The notes under the pieces: model-generated
What the model saw: the letters and a program-made list of their open reading frames with translations, nothing else
What the model was told of the DNA's origin: nothing
Databases searched by the model: none
Translations under genes and position numbers: made by a program
Origin: JBLHZY01 sp050633265
GTDB taxonomy: Bacteria; Pseudomonadota; Alphaproteobacteria; Rhodobacterales; Rhodobacteraceae
Reading direction: 5' to 3'
Assembly (NCBI GenBank): GCA_050633265.1
Contig: JBOEGE010000001.1
Coordinates: forward strand, 124,001-188,000
Length of the DNA: 64,000 nucleotides
In this document: positions 50,652 to 58,988 of the stretch, in pieces
Position numbering within the stretch: the stretch's first letter is position 1
How the letters are laid out: each line of letters begins with the position of its first letter

Positions 50652-53315
50652 ATGGCCAGCCTGAACGATATCCGCTCAACCTTCCTGAATTTCTTTGAAA
50701 ACAACGATCACCAAATCGTTGACAGTTCGCCGCTCGTGCCGCGCAATGATCCCACATTGATGTTCACCAATGCAGGCATGGTGCAGTTTAAGAATTGTTT
50801 CACAGGTGTTGAAAAACGCGATTATCAGCGCGCCACCACTTCGCAAAAATGCGTCCGCGCAGGCGGCAAACACAACGATCTCGATAACGTCGGCTACACC
50901 GCGCGCCACCATACATTTTTCGAGATGCTCGGCAATTTCTCTTTTGGCAATTACTTCAAAGAAGAAGCGATCCCCTTTGCCTGGGATTTGCTGACCAAAG
51001 AATTCGGTATCGACAAAGACCGTTTGCTCGTCACCGTTTATCACACCGATGATGAAGCCGCGAATATCTGGAAGAAATACGCAGGCCTGCCGGATGATCG
51101 CATCATTCGCATCGCCACGGATGATAACTTTTGGTCCATGGGCGCGACCGGTCCTTGCGGGCCCTGTTCCGAGATTTTCTATGATCACGGCGATCATATT
51201 TGGGGCGGCCCTCCCGGCAGCCCGGATGAAGATGGCGACCGTTTCATCGAGATTTGGAACATCGTTTTCATGCAAAACGAGAAGTTCGAAGATGGCACCC
51301 TGCGCGATTTGCCCAACCAATCCATTGATACGGGCATGGGGCTTGAGCGAATTGGCGCGCTGTTGCAAGGCAAACATGATAATTACGACACAGACGTGAT
51401 GCGCAGCTTGATCGAAGCCTCAGCGCATGCGACCAGCGCCGATCCAGATGGCCCCGGAAATGTTCATCACCGTGTCATCGCCGATCACCTGCGCTCAACC
51501 TCATTTTTGATTGCGGATGGGGTGCTGCCCTCTAATGAAGGGCGCGGATATGTTTTGCGCCGGATCATGCGCCGCGCCATGCGCCATGCGCATCTTTTGG
51601 GGGCGAAAGATCCGGTCATGCACCGCCTCGTTGGCGCGCTTGTTGGGGAAATGGGCGGCCATTACAAAGAGTTACAGCGCGCGCAATCCCTGATCGAAGA
51701 AACCCTGCGCAATGAAGAAACCCGGTTCCGCGAAACCCTTGATCGCGGTCTTCGCCTGCTTGATGATGAGCTCAGCAACCTGCCCGAAGGCGCCGCACTT
51801 CCCGGCAAAGCGGCCTTTAAGCTCTATGATACATTCGGTTTCCCCCTTGATTTGACCCAAGACGCCCTGCGCGAAAAGGGCCGTGAAGTTGAAACCGAAG
51901 GGTTCAATGCAGCGATGGAAGCGCAAAAAGCCAAGGCGCGCGCGGCTTGGTCTGGCTCTGGCGATACGGCCGATGCGACCATCTGGTTTGACATCGCCGA
52001 AGAACACGGCACCACAGAATTCCTCGGCTACGATACCGAAGAGGCCGAGGGCCAAGTGCTCGCCATCATCCGCGATGGCGCCCATGAGCAACACGCCGAA
52101 ACCGGTGAGAAGGTACAAATCGTCGTCAACCAAACCCCGTTTTATGCGGAAAGCGGCGGCCAGATCGGCGATACGGGCGAATTGATCACCGATAGCGGCG
52201 CAGCCAAGATCACCGAGACCCGCAAAGTCGCCGATGTGTTTATCCATTTTGCCGAAGTGACCAAAGGCCGGATCGCCGCCAAAGAAGGCGCGCAGCTCAA
52301 AGTCGATCACAGCCGCAGAAGCGCCATTCGCGCCAGCCACTCCGCAACCCATCTCTTGCACGAAGCCCTGCGCGAAACGCTTGGGGATCATGTCGCACAG
52401 CGCGGCTCGCTCAATGCCGCCGGCCGTTTGCGCTTTGATTTCAGCCATTCCAAAGCGCTCTCGCAGGATGAAATCGCCCGTGTTGAGTCTGATATCAACC
52501 ATTTCATCCGCCAAAACACCCCCGTTGAAACACGCATCATGACCCCGGATGATGCCCGCGATCTTGGCGCCCAAGCCCTCTTTGGCGAGAAATACGGTGA
52601 TGAGGTTCGGGTTGTCTCCATGGGCAAATCGCAAAGCGGCAAAGGGGCCGATGGCCAGACCTATTCAATCGAGCTTTGCGGCGGCACCCATGTGCGCCAA
52701 ACCGGCGATATCGGCATCTGCGTGCTGCTCTCGGATAGCGCTTCCTCCTCAGGCGTGCGCCGAATCGAAGCCCTCACCGGCGAGGCCGCGCGCCAACATC
52801 TTGTTGAAGCCGCCAATCGGGTCAACGCGCTCGCCACCGCTCTTAAAGCCCAACCAACCGAGATCGAAGAACGCCTGCGCAGCCTGATGGAAGAGCGTAA
52901 ATCGCTTACAAATGAGGTCGCTCAATTGCGCCGGGAGCTTGCCATGAGCGGCGGTGCCGGCCAGCCCGGCGCAACAGCTGAGCCAAAAGAGATCAACGGC
53001 ATCCCTTTCCTTGCGCAGGTGCTCAGCGGTGTCTCGGGCAAAGATTTGCCAGCGCTGATTGATGAACATAAACAAAGGCTTGGCTCTGGCGCTGTGCTGC
53101 TGATCGCCGATAGCGATGGCAAAGCCGCCGTCGCAGCAGGGGTAACCGCAGATCTCACCGATAAAGTCTCGGCCGTAGAATTGGTGCGCGCAGCCACGCC
53201 CGAATTGGGCGGCAAAGGCGGGGGCGGGCGCGCCGATATGGCCCAAGGCGGCGGGCGCGATGCCAGCAAGGCCGAGGCCGCCATCAAAGCTGCGGAAAAA
53301 CGGATAGGAGCCTAA
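50652..53315 (+). CDS. alaS: Alanyl-tRNA synthetase
   Basis: Charges tRNA-Ala; 887 residues, normal length. The class II catalytic core opens with SLNDIRSTFLNFFE and includes GATGPCGPCSEIFYDHG. The editing domain has HSATHLLHEAL and the zinc/editing motif CGGTH at 676-680. The C-terminal DHHA1 domain ends in GGKGGGGRADMAQGGGRD. The start at 50652 gives MASLNDIRS; a TTG at 50634 would add six residues. A free-standing AlaX editor is also encoded, at 16959. Confidence 0.97.
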   Translation: MASLNDIRSTFLNFFENNDHQIVDSSPLVPRNDPTLMFTNAGMVQFKNCFTGVEKRDYQRATTSQKCVRAGGKHNDLDNVGYTARHHTFFEMLGNFSFGNYFKEEAIPFAWDLLTKEFGIDKDRLLVTVYHTDDEAANIWKKYAGLPDDRIIRIATDDNFWSMGATGPCGPCSEIFYDHGDHIWGGPPGSPDEDGDRFIEIWNIVFMQNEKFEDGTLRDLPNQSIDTGMGLERIGALLQGKHDNYDTDVMRSLIEASAHATSADPDGPGNVHHRVIADHLRSTSFLIADGVLPSNEGRGYVLRRIMRRAMRHAHLLGAKDPVMHRLVGALVGEMGGHYKELQRAQSLIEETLRNEETRFRETLDRGLRLLDDELSNLPEGAALPGKAAFKLYDTFGFPLDLTQDALREKGREVETEGFNAAMEAQKAKARAAWSGSGDTADATIWFDIAEEHGTTEFLGYDTEEAEGQVLAIIRDGAHEQHAETGEKVQIVVNQTPFYAESGGQIGDTGELITDSGAAKITETRKVADVFIHFAEVTKGRIAAKEGAQLKVDHSRRSAIRASHSATHLLHEALRETLGDHVAQRGSLNAAGRLRFDFSHSKALSQDEIARVESDINHFIRQNTPVETRIMTPDDARDLGAQALFGEKYGDEVRVVSMGKSQSGKGADGQTYSIELCGGTHVRQTGDIGICVLLSDSASSSGVRRIEALTGEAARQHLVEAANRVNALATALKAQPTEIEERLRSLMEERKSLTNEVAQLRRELAMSGGAGQPGATAEPKEINGIPFLAQVLSGVSGKDLPALIDEHKQRLGSGAVLLIADSDGKAAVAAGVTADLTDKVSAVELVRAATPELGGKGGGGRADMAQGGGRDASKAEAAIKAAEKRIGA

Positions 53316-53317
53316 AA

Positions 53318-53605
53318 ATGACAGCCCTTTGGATCGCGCATGTGCATGTGACCGATGAAGAAAGCTATGCGAAATACGCCGCCCTCGCCACAGGTGTGAT
53401 CGCCGAACACGGCGGCAATTTCCTCGTGCGCGGCGGCAAATACGAACAGCTCGAAGGCAATGATCGCGCCCGCAATGTGGTCGCCCGCTTCCCAAGCCTT
53501 CAGGCCGCACATGATTGCTATCACTCCGATGGCTACCAACACGCGCTGAGTTTTGCGCGCCACGCCTCAGAGCGTGATCTGATGATCGTTGAAGAACTCG
53601 GATAA
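53318..53605 (+). CDS. DUF1330 domain protein
   Basis: Small cytosolic protein of 95 residues with the DUF1330 alpha/beta ferredoxin-like fold (HVHVTDEESYAKYAALA, FLVRGGKYEQLEG, VVARFPSLQAAHDCYHS). It starts 2 bases after the alaS stop and so is likely co-transcribed, although no functional link is known. The biochemical function of the family is not established. Confidence 0.88.
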   Translation: MTALWIAHVHVTDEESYAKYAALATGVIAEHGGNFLVRGGKYEQLEGNDRARNVVARFPSLQAAHDCYHSDGYQHALSFARHASERDLMIVEELG

Positions 53606-53682
53606 AAATGCGCGCCCCCCTTTCACAGTTGTAAAAATATCCAAACCGCGCGCCCCCAAACATCATACCCGAAAATGCAAAA

Positions 53683-53704
53683 GGGCCCGCCAACCGGCGA
53701 GCCA
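53683..53704 (-). terminator. Probable terminator shared by typA and the alaS operon
   Basis: Arms GGCCCGCC and GGCGAGCC, with one mismatch and a loop AACC, lie between converging genes. T-rich sequence flanks both ends. The stem is weaker than the other terminators in this window. Confidence 0.55.
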
Positions 53705-53728
53705 TTTTCTTTGTTCAATATCAGTCGC

Positions 53729-55543
53729 TTAAGCGGATCGCGCTTGGCGTTTGCGCTCATTTGGATCCAAGTAGCGCTTGCGCAGACGGATCGAATTTGG
53801 CGTCACTTCTACCAATTCATCATTGTCGATATAGGCAATGGCCTCTTCCAGCGACATGGTGATTGGCGTGGTCAGGCGAACGGCTTCATCCGTTCCCGAG
53901 GCGCGCACATTGGAGAGCTTCTTGCCCTTGAGCGGGTTCACTTCGAGATCGTTTTCGCGGCTGTGTTCGCCGATGATCATGCCCGTATAAACATCTTCCT
54001 GCGCGCCAATAAAGAAACGGCCACGGTCTTCGAGGTTGAAGATCGCATAGGGCACAGAAACACCATTTTCCATCGAGATCAAAACGCCCGCGCGCCGGCC
54101 AGGGATCGCGCCTTTATGCGGCGCCCAATCATGAAACACCCGGTTCATAACGCCCGTGCCGCGCGTATCGGTCAAAAACTCGCCGTGATAGCCGATCAAG
54201 CCGCGCGCAGGCACAAGCGCGATGATGCGGGTTTTGCCGTTTGTCTGGCGCATCTCGGTCATTTCGCCTTTGCGAACGCCGGTAAGCTTTTCGATCACAA
54301 CGCCGGAATATTCGTCATCCACATCGATGGTGACCTCTTCAATCGGCTCGTGGCGCACGCCATCAATGTCTTTAAACAAAACCTGTGGGCGCGAGATTGA
54401 AAGCTCAAAGCCTTCGCGGCGCATGTTTTCAATCAATACACCCATCTGAAGCTCGCCGCGCCCGGCAACTTCAAAAGCGTCGCCCCCCGGTGTATCGGAG
54501 ATTTTGATCGCAACATTGCTTTCGGCTTCTTTCATCAGACGGTCACGAATGATGCGCGACTGAACCTTTTTGCCATCGCGGCCAGCAAGCGGGCTGTCGT
54601 TGATGCCAAAGGTCACAGTGATTGTGGGCGGATCAATCGGCTGGGCTGGGATCGCTTCGGTGATGGATGGATCACACAGCGTATCGGCCACAGTCGCTTT
54701 GCTCATACCCGCGATCGAGACGATATCACCCGCAACCGCTTCATCAATCGGGGTTTTGCCAAGGCCGCGGAAGGCAAGAATTTTGGTCGCGCGGAAGCTC
54801 TCGATCTTTTTGCCATCCCGCGAAAGCGCATGCAGCGCATCGCCCGCTTTGAGCGTCCCGGTCTCAACTCGGCCCGTCAGGATTCGGCCCAAGAAGGGAT
54901 CGGCGCCCAATGTTGTTGCCAGCATCGAGAAGGGTTTGCCCGCATTGGATTGCTGGGCAGGGGCTTCAACATGGGAGACGATTTTATCAAACAGGGCGCT
55001 CAAATCTTTGCGCGGGCCATCAAGAGATTCATCGCACCAGCCCGCACGGCCAGAAGCATACATATGCGGGAAATCAAGCTGTGCATCATTTGCATCGAGC
55101 GAGGCAAAGAGATCAAACACCTCATCAAGTGCGCGATCAGGTTCGCCGTCGGGCTTATCAACTTTGTTCACCACAACAATCGGCTTGAGACCCAAAGCAA
55201 GCGCCTTGGCCAGCACGAATTTGGTTTGGGGCATTGGGCCTTCGGCCGCATCCACAAGCAAAACAACCCCGTCAACCATCGAGAGGATCCGCTCAACCTC
55301 GCCGCCAAAATCGGCGTGGCCAGGCGTATCAACGATGTTGATCCGGGTGTTTTTCCACTCAACAGAGGTGGCTTTGGCCAGAATGGTGATCCCGCGCTCG
55401 CGCTCAAGATCGTTGCTGTCCATAGCGCGCTCAGTCGTCGCTTGGTTCTCGCGGTAGGTGCCCGATTGTTTCAGCAGCTCATCCACAAGTGTGGTTTTGC
55501 CGTGGTCAACGTGGGCAATAATAGCAATGTTACGAAGTTCCAT
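53729..55543 (-). CDS. typA: GTPase TypA/BipA
   Basis: Ribosome-associated translational GTPase involved in stress and 50S assembly; 604 residues. P-loop AHVDHGKTTLVDELL, switch region RERGITILAKATS, DTPGHADFGGEVER and NKVDKPD are intact. The C-terminal domain has the family's GFLTDTRGTG-like sequence (GEFLTDTRGTGVMNRVFHDW). The start MELRNIAIIAHVDHGK at 55543 is the family N-terminus; a longer open frame upstream is spurious. Confidence 0.97.
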   Translation of the reverse strand: MELRNIAIIAHVDHGKTTLVDELLKQSGTYRENQATTERAMDSNDLERERGITILAKATSVEWKNTRINIVDTPGHADFGGEVERILSMVDGVVLLVDAAEGPMPQTKFVLAKALALGLKPIVVVNKVDKPDGEPDRALDEVFDLFASLDANDAQLDFPHMYASGRAGWCDESLDGPRKDLSALFDKIVSHVEAPAQQSNAGKPFSMLATTLGADPFLGRILTGRVETGTLKAGDALHALSRDGKKIESFRATKILAFRGLGKTPIDEAVAGDIVSIAGMSKATVADTLCDPSITEAIPAQPIDPPTITVTFGINDSPLAGRDGKKVQSRIIRDRLMKEAESNVAIKISDTPGGDAFEVAGRGELQMGVLIENMRREGFELSISRPQVLFKDIDGVRHEPIEEVTIDVDDEYSGVVIEKLTGVRKGEMTEMRQTNGKTRIIALVPARGLIGYHGEFLTDTRGTGVMNRVFHDWAPHKGAIPGRRAGVLISMENGVSVPYAIFNLEDRGRFFIGAQEDVYTGMIIGEHSRENDLEVNPLKGKKLSNVRASGTDEAVRLTTPITMSLEEAIAYIDNDELVEVTPNSIRLRKRYLDPNERKRQARSA

Positions 55544-55660
55544 GAAAGCCGTCCAATGATGCGTTTGGGCGCGGCCTATACTGCATGTGCGAAAAAGGCC
55601 AGAGATAAAGCGTGAGCGAGGTAAATGCGCGCGGTTTTGTGACGCAACGGTTCTGGCAGT

Positions 55661-55683
55661 TGAGTATTTGGGCCAAGAAAAAG
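55661..55683 (+). repeat. Dispersed intergenic repeat, copy 4
   Basis: Identical over 23 bp to copy 3 (core GAGTATTTGGGCCAAG plus AAAAAG), between typA and icd. Confidence 0.8.
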
Positions 55684-55721
55684 GGGGGCGGCGGCGCGGC
55701 CATCCCCCCGCTTGTGCGGAT

Positions 55722-56933
55722 TTAGCTGAGGGCCGCTTGCAGATTGGCATCGACCTTTTCAAGAAAGCCCATCGTTGTGAGCCAGCTTTGTTCGGGGCCG
55801 ACCAGAAGCGCGAGGTCTTTGGTCATATCGCCCGCTTCCACTGTTTCGACAACGACCCGCTCCATTGTTTCGGCAAAATTGGCAAGCGCTGTGTTTTTGT
55901 CGAGTTTCGCGCGGTGTTTCAGCCCGCCCGTCCAGGCATAGATCGAGGCGATCGAATTGGTCGAGGTGGCCTCGCCTTTTTGGTGTTGGCGGTAGTGGCG
56001 GGTGACGGTGCCATGGGCGGCCTCGGCTTCAACGATTTTGCCGTCTGGGGTCATCAGTTGCGAGGCCATGAGGCCAAGCGAGCCGAAGCCTTGGGCGACC
56101 GTATCCGATTGCACATCGCCATCGTAATTCTTACAGGCCCAGACAAATTCGCCGTTCCATTTCATCGCGCAGGCAACCATATCGTCGATCAAGCGGTGCT
56201 GATAAGTGATGCCGGCCTCTTTGAATTGCGGCTCGAATTCCTGTTCAAACACCTCTTGGAAAATGTCCTTGAAGCGCCCGTCATAGGCTTTGAGGATGGT
56301 GTTTTTGGTCGAAAGATACACCGGCCAGCCAAGGTTGAGCCCATACATGAGCGAGGCGCGGGCGAAATCGCGGATCGACTCGTCGAGATTATACATCGCC
56401 ATGGCAACGCCTGCGCCGGGCGCATCATAGACATCCCGTTCGATCACCGTGCCATCTTCGCCAGTGAATTTCATCGTGAGCTTGCCCTTGCCCGGAAAGC
56501 GGAAATCGGTGGCCTTATACTGATCGCCAAAGGCATGGCGCCCGATCACAATGGGTTTGGTCCAGCCGGGCACGAGGCGCGGGACATTTTTGCAGATGAT
56601 TGGCTGGCGAAAGACAACCCCGCCAAGGATGTTGCGGATCGTCCCATTGGGCGAGCGCCACATTTCCTTGAGGCCGAATTCTTCGACCCGTTGTTCATCT
56701 GGTGTGATGGTCGCGCATTTCACCCCGACACCATATTTCTTGATCGCTTCGGCTGCATCAATGGTGATCTGGTCATTGGTATCATCGCGCACCTGCATGC
56801 CAAGATCATAATATTTCAGATCAATTTCAAGATAGGGCAGGATCAGCTTTTGTTTGATGAAATCCCAGATGATCCGGGTCATTTCATCGCCATCAAGCTC
56901 GACAACGGGGTTTTCTACCTTGATCTTGCTCAT
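55722..56933 (-). CDS. icd: NADP-dependent isocitrate dehydrogenase
   Basis: Converts isocitrate to 2-oxoglutarate in the TCA cycle; 403 residues, of the homodimeric type also found in eukaryotes. It begins MSKIKVENPVVELDGDEMTR, with substrate-binding sequence TPDEQRVEEFGLKEMWRSPNGTIRN and EAAHGTVTRHYR. The start at 56933 has GAGAGG upstream; 29 further open codons run through the promoter and are not used. A striking duplicated palindrome lies 67 bases upstream. Confidence 0.97.
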   Translation of the reverse strand: MSKIKVENPVVELDGDEMTRIIWDFIKQKLILPYLEIDLKYYDLGMQVRDDTNDQITIDAAEAIKKYGVGVKCATITPDEQRVEEFGLKEMWRSPNGTIRNILGGVVFRQPIICKNVPRLVPGWTKPIVIGRHAFGDQYKATDFRFPGKGKLTMKFTGEDGTVIERDVYDAPGAGVAMAMYNLDESIRDFARASLMYGLNLGWPVYLSTKNTILKAYDGRFKDIFQEVFEQEFEPQFKEAGITYQHRLIDDMVACAMKWNGEFVWACKNYDGDVQSDTVAQGFGSLGLMASQLMTPDGKIVEAEAAHGTVTRHYRQHQKGEATSTNSIASIYAWTGGLKHRAKLDKNTALANFAETMERVVVETVEAGDMTKDLALLVGPEQSWLTTMGFLEKVDANLQAALS

Positions 56934-56999
56934 GCGCTGGCCTCTCGTTAAGGAAATTACCTGCCCTATGTTAGCGCAAAAGCGGTGGGCTGAAAAGGC

Positions 57000-57017
57000 T
57001 GTATACAAATGTATACA
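57000..57017. promoter_or_regulatory. Palindromic operator-like site upstream of icd
   Basis: Two copies of the palindromic octamer TGTATACA separated by AA, 67-84 bases before the icd start. The form suggests a dimeric repressor or activator site (GntR-like proteins bind such TGTATACA dyads), but no cognate regulator is nearby. Confidence 0.6.
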
Positions 57018-57029
57018 CAATTTGAGAGG

Positions 57030-57614
57030 TTATTTTCCGCGCGTCTCAAACCAGGGCGCCACCAGCCCGCGCACATAGGCCCAGATTTGCGGCGCGCCGC
57101 GCGCAACTTTCGTACCGATCCGCTGATCGAGCTGATCCAATGTCACATCGTAATCAATCCACGAGCCGCCGTTATTGGCCAGGTTTGAAAGAACGGGCTG
57201 AACGCGATCAATGGATTTGGCAAAGATCGCATCGGGGGTTTGGGCGGCTTCGAATTCTTCCCAAAGGGCGCGAAACGCGGCCGCTTGGGCCGGGGGCAAA
57301 AGTCCAAAGATGCGCTGCGCCGCGGCCATTTCTTTGCGCGCATATTCTGCGGGATCGTAATCGCCGTGAATGGGCGCATCGCCTGCATCAATCTCAACAA
57401 TATCGTGGATCAGCAGCATTTTGATCACGCGGTCGATCTCAACACCGGGGCCCGCCTGATCCGCCAGCACCATCGCATAAAGCGCAATATGCCAGCTGTG
57501 TTCGGCGGTGTTTTCTTGGCGCGAGCCATCGTTTAGCCTTGTGGCGCGCAGCCCGGATTTCAGCCGGTCGCATTCTTGCAAGAAGGCGATTTGGGCGGCA
57601 AGCTGCGCGTGCAT
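57030..57614 (-). CDS. HD-domain hydrolase (YfbR/HDDC2-like)
   Basis: Metal-dependent phosphohydrolase of 194 residues, similar in layout to 5'-deoxynucleotidases of the YfbR/HDDC2 group. Metal ligands are seen as ENTAEHSWHIA (His), LLIHDIVEID (HD pair) and the late Asp in KSIDRVQPVL. It is on the same strand as, and 2 bases after, the alpha/beta hydrolase, so the two are probably one operon. The nucleotide substrate is inferred from the family only. Confidence 0.86.
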   Translation of the reverse strand: MHAQLAAQIAFLQECDRLKSGLRATRLNDGSRQENTAEHSWHIALYAMVLADQAGPGVEIDRVIKMLLIHDIVEIDAGDAPIHGDYDPAEYARKEMAAAQRIFGLLPPAQAAAFRALWEEFEAAQTPDAIFAKSIDRVQPVLSNLANNGGSWIDYDVTLDQLDQRIGTKVARGAPQIWAYVRGLVAPWFETRGK

Positions 57615-57616
57615 TA

Positions 57617-58270
57617 TTAGCGTGTGTTTTCTGTCAGGCGGCGGCGCACATAGCCATCCACCGAGCCGATCATCTGTTCCATGTGAGGATCTTCAAAGAA
57701 ATGGCCTGCGCCATCGACTTCCTCATGGGTGATGGTGATGCCTTTTTGCTCGTGCAATTTGTTCACCAGAGCGTGGGTATCTTTGGGCGGCGCGACGCGA
57801 TCTGCTGTGCCGTTGATCACCAAGCCAGAAGAGGGGCAGGGGGCCAGAAAGCTGAAATCATACATATTGGCAGGGGGCGAGACGGAGATAAATCCGGTGA
57901 TCTCGGGGCGGCGCATCAAAAGCTGCATGCCGATCCAGGCGCCAAAGGAAAAGCCCGCGACCCAGCAATGCTTGGCGTTGGAATTCATTGATTGCAGGTA
58001 ATCAAGCGCGGAAGCAGCATCGGAAAGCTCGCCCACACCTTGATCATATTCGCCTTGCGAGCGGCCAACACCACGGAAATTGAACCGCAGAACCGTGAAG
58101 CCCATGTTATAAAATGCGTAATGCAGATTATAAACGACGCGGTTGTTCATCGTTCCGCCGAATTGCGGATGGGGATGCAGCACGATCGCAATCGGCGCAT
58201 CCTTTTGCTTTTGCGGATGATAGCGGCCTTCGAGCCGGCCTTCTGGGCCAGGAAATATCACTTCGGGCAT
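57617..58270 (-). CDS. Alpha/beta hydrolase
   Basis: Cytosolic hydrolase of 217 residues. The nucleophile elbow is GFSFG, the oxyanion region LHPHPQFGGTMNN and the late His GAGHFF, giving a Ser-Asp-His triad. It is divergent from iscR with an Irr-type box between them. This family is often found beside suf operons in alphaproteobacteria. No substrate can be named. Confidence 0.86.
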   Translation of the reverse strand: MPEVIFPGPEGRLEGRYHPQKQKDAPIAIVLHPHPQFGGTMNNRVVYNLHYAFYNMGFTVLRFNFRGVGRSQGEYDQGVGELSDAASALDYLQSMNSNAKHCWVAGFSFGAWIGMQLLMRRPEITGFISVSPPANMYDFSFLAPCPSSGLVINGTADRVAPPKDTHALVNKLHEQKGITITHEEVDGAGHFFEDPHMEQMIGSVDGYVRRRLTENTR

Positions 58271-58328
58271 TCTGTGTCCCTGTCTCCTTTAGATGCTTGG
58301 GGAATTCTTGACGAATTCACTCGGGCAC

Positions 58329-58345
58329 CTTAGAACAATTCTAAA
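58329..58345. promoter_or_regulatory. Irr box (iron control element)
   Basis: CTTAGAACAATTCTAAA: the dyad TTAGAA-N3-TTCTAA is perfect, and the 17-base site differs from the Irr-box (ICE) consensus TTTAGAA-N3-TTCTAAA only in the first base. It lies between the divergent hydrolase and iscR genes, 81 bases before iscR, so Irr could control the suf operon by iron supply. Confidence 0.72.
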
Positions 58346-58425
58346 TACCCGCCTTGCGGCGGTTTAAGTGGTAACGGGGTAAGGCTGTTGATGGCGAAGG
58401 TCAATCTGTTTGCGGGGGAAGCACT

Positions 58426-58893
58426 GTGAAACTGAGTACAAAAGGGCGCTATGCGATGGTCGCTTTGGCCGAATTGGCGCTTCAGCCTGAGGGGACGCTG
58501 CTTTCCTTGGCGGATATTTCCAAGCGGCAGAATATTTCGCTGCCCTATTTGGAGCAGTTGTTTGTAAAGCTGCGCCGGGCGGAATTGGTTTCTTCTGTGC
58601 GCGGGCCGGGTGGGGGCTATCGCTTGGCGCGCCGCCCGTCTGAAATTCGGGTCTCGGATATTCTGGGGGCTGTGGATGAGACGGTTTCGGCGCTGCATAC
58701 AGGCGCGGGCGCATCAGGCGCAAGCTCGGGCAGCCGCGCGCAAAGCATGACCAATCGTTTGTGGGAGGGGCTTTCGGCCCATGTCTATGTGTTTTTGCAC
58801 CAAACACGGCTTTCGGATGTGGTGCAGAATGAGCTGAGCCCATGCCCTGCTGTGCCCTCTTTGCTTGAGATTATTGACGAGGGGGAGGCGTGA
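58426..58893 (+). CDS. iscR: Rrf2-family regulator IscR (single-cysteine type)
   Basis: Winged-helix regulator of the suf operon, 155 residues. The N-terminus MKLSTKGRYAMVALAELALQ and RGPGGGYRLARRP are typical of IscR. The three Fe-S-ligand cysteines of E. coli IscR are absent: their region reads HTGAGASGASSGSRAQS. The only Cys is Cys140, near the C-terminus (SPCPAV). A single-cysteine IscR that still senses Fe-S or iron has been reported in Rhodobacter sphaeroides, as I recall. It starts with GTG at 58426 after GGGGGAA. Cysteine desulfurase and sufBCD follow. Confidence 0.92.
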   Translation: MKLSTKGRYAMVALAELALQPEGTLLSLADISKRQNISLPYLEQLFVKLRRAELVSSVRGPGGGYRLARRPSEIRVSDILGAVDETVSALHTGAGASGASSGSRAQSMTNRLWEGLSAHVYVFLHQTRLSDVVQNELSPCPAVPSLLEIIDEGEA

Positions 58894-58953
58894 TGGCGGC
58901 TTTGAGCCTTCTTGCGGGTTGCGCTGGATTGCGGGGGCGGGATGCCTTCGGCG

Positions 58954-58976
58954 AGAGTATTTTGGCCAAGAAAAAG
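58954..58976 (+). repeat. Dispersed intergenic repeat, copy 5
   Basis: Core GAGTATTTTGGCCAAG plus AAAAAG, preceded by GGATGCCTTCGGCGA. It ends 12 bases before the cysteine desulfurase GTG, so its AAAAAGGG edge may supply the ribosome site. Confidence 0.75.
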
Positions 58977-58988
58977 GGATATGCTTAA

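Noticed and set aside
53626..53660. A sixth copy of the dispersed repeat
   Set aside because: The AAATATCCAAA-type sequence shares only a few bases with the element and lacks the CCAAGAAAAAG part.
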